Below are positions 50,511 through 50,690 of a DNA stretch of 50,690 nucleotides, in pieces (position 1 is the first letter of the stretch; each line of letters begins with the position of its first letter). Both the position numbers and the translations under genes were made by a program. The notes under the pieces were generated by a model that worked only from the letters and a program-made list of their open reading frames with translations, did not search any database and had not been told where the DNA came from. Source of the DNA: Cryobacterium tepidiphilum (GTDB lineage Bacteria; Actinomycetota; Actinomycetes; Actinomycetales; Microbacteriaceae); contig NZ_RDSR01000025.1 in assembly GCF_003716325.1 (NCBI RefSeq), positions 1-50,690 on the forward strand. Direction: 5' to 3'.

Positions 50511-50690
50511 CCCCGCCCCGCTACCGTGAGGGGCCAACAACGCCTAGTGTTTCGGCTCGCCGACTAGGAGGCTGCTGAAGAATGGGGGTGTTGGCGGTGG
50601 GCGAGATGCCGCCAATGGCCGTCAAGCGGCGTGTTGAGTCAGCATTCTGTGGTGCGACAACGGGGTCATCTCGCCTGGCTGTGACTATCG
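50511..50690. other. Terminal gene-free segment, possible mobile-element edge
   Basis: No gene fits. After a short GCCCC/GGGGC hairpin, the stretch from about 50566 (GAGGCTGCTGAAGAATG) changes character and resembles the end of an insertion sequence with no matching end in view. The window stops before any transposase could be read. Confidence 0.25.

Overview
The window reads as chromosomal DNA of a high-G+C actinobacterium, most likely a member of the Microbacteriaceae. This rests on the strong G/C third-position bias, frequent GTG/TTG starts, many apparently leaderless genes, the paired XPB helicase and helicase-associated protein, DUF3027, and the NlpC/P60 and CHAP wall hydrolases with this family's N-terminal style. 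No CRISPR array, prophage or rRNA is visible. The only visibly foreign-looking stretch is about 17.4-19.4 kb.

Layout. 0-2.5 kb: an OmpR-type response regulator and its sensor kinase. 2.5-7.0 kb: a divergent unit made of a cysteine-rich Fe-S-type regulator (minus) and a folE / FAD-reductase / folP2-like / RibD-C operon (plus). This looks like a partial, second pterin or folate route and is the best candidate here for an uncharacterised pathway. 7.0-11.0 kb: XPB helicase, its partner protein and a small membrane protein. 11.1-14.2 kb: a cold-shock protein overlapping DUF3027, serC, and a DtxR/MntR-type regulator. 14.2-17.3 kb: two secreted wall hydrolases sharing an N-terminal module, an HNH protein, and a candidate structured RNA ending in a strong intrinsic terminator. 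17.3-19.4 kb: tRNA-Arg(CCT) followed by a lower-G+C gene for an OLD-like ATPase/TOPRIM protein, a possible single-gene defence island.

19.4-26.1 kb: two NagZ-like GH3 lipoproteins around a DUF2231/Rieske protein, then small membrane proteins, an MFS exporter and a flavin reductase. 26.2-30.2 kb: a very large SF1-helicase-like protein with a degenerate Walker A and a nuclease-like C-terminus. 30.2-34.7 kb: mscL, an FmdB zinc ribbon, 5-formyl-THF cyclo-ligase, galU, a GNAT acetyltransferase, a membrane protein and tRNA-Ala(CGC). 34.9-41.1 kb: a DUF4242 protein, a DUF4349 lipoprotein, a divergent RimK-RCK_C / RimB-type protease pair, a CDGSH / diiron-oxidase operon, an SOS-associated peptidase and an alanyl-tRNA editing protein. 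41.2-47.7 kb: a ThrE exporter, an acyl-CoA dehydrogenase, two aldo/keto reductases and an MFS transporter. 47.8-50.5 kb: a complete polar amino-acid ABC importer. The last 180 bp hold no gene and may be the edge of a mobile element.

Non-coding structure worth notice: four copies of an exactly 61-bp imperfect palindrome between genes, a 65-bp dyad with GTAAC repeats before the NlpC/P60 gene, several hairpin terminators, and at least fourteen genes whose -10 hexamer lies 6-8 nt before the start codon (leaderless).
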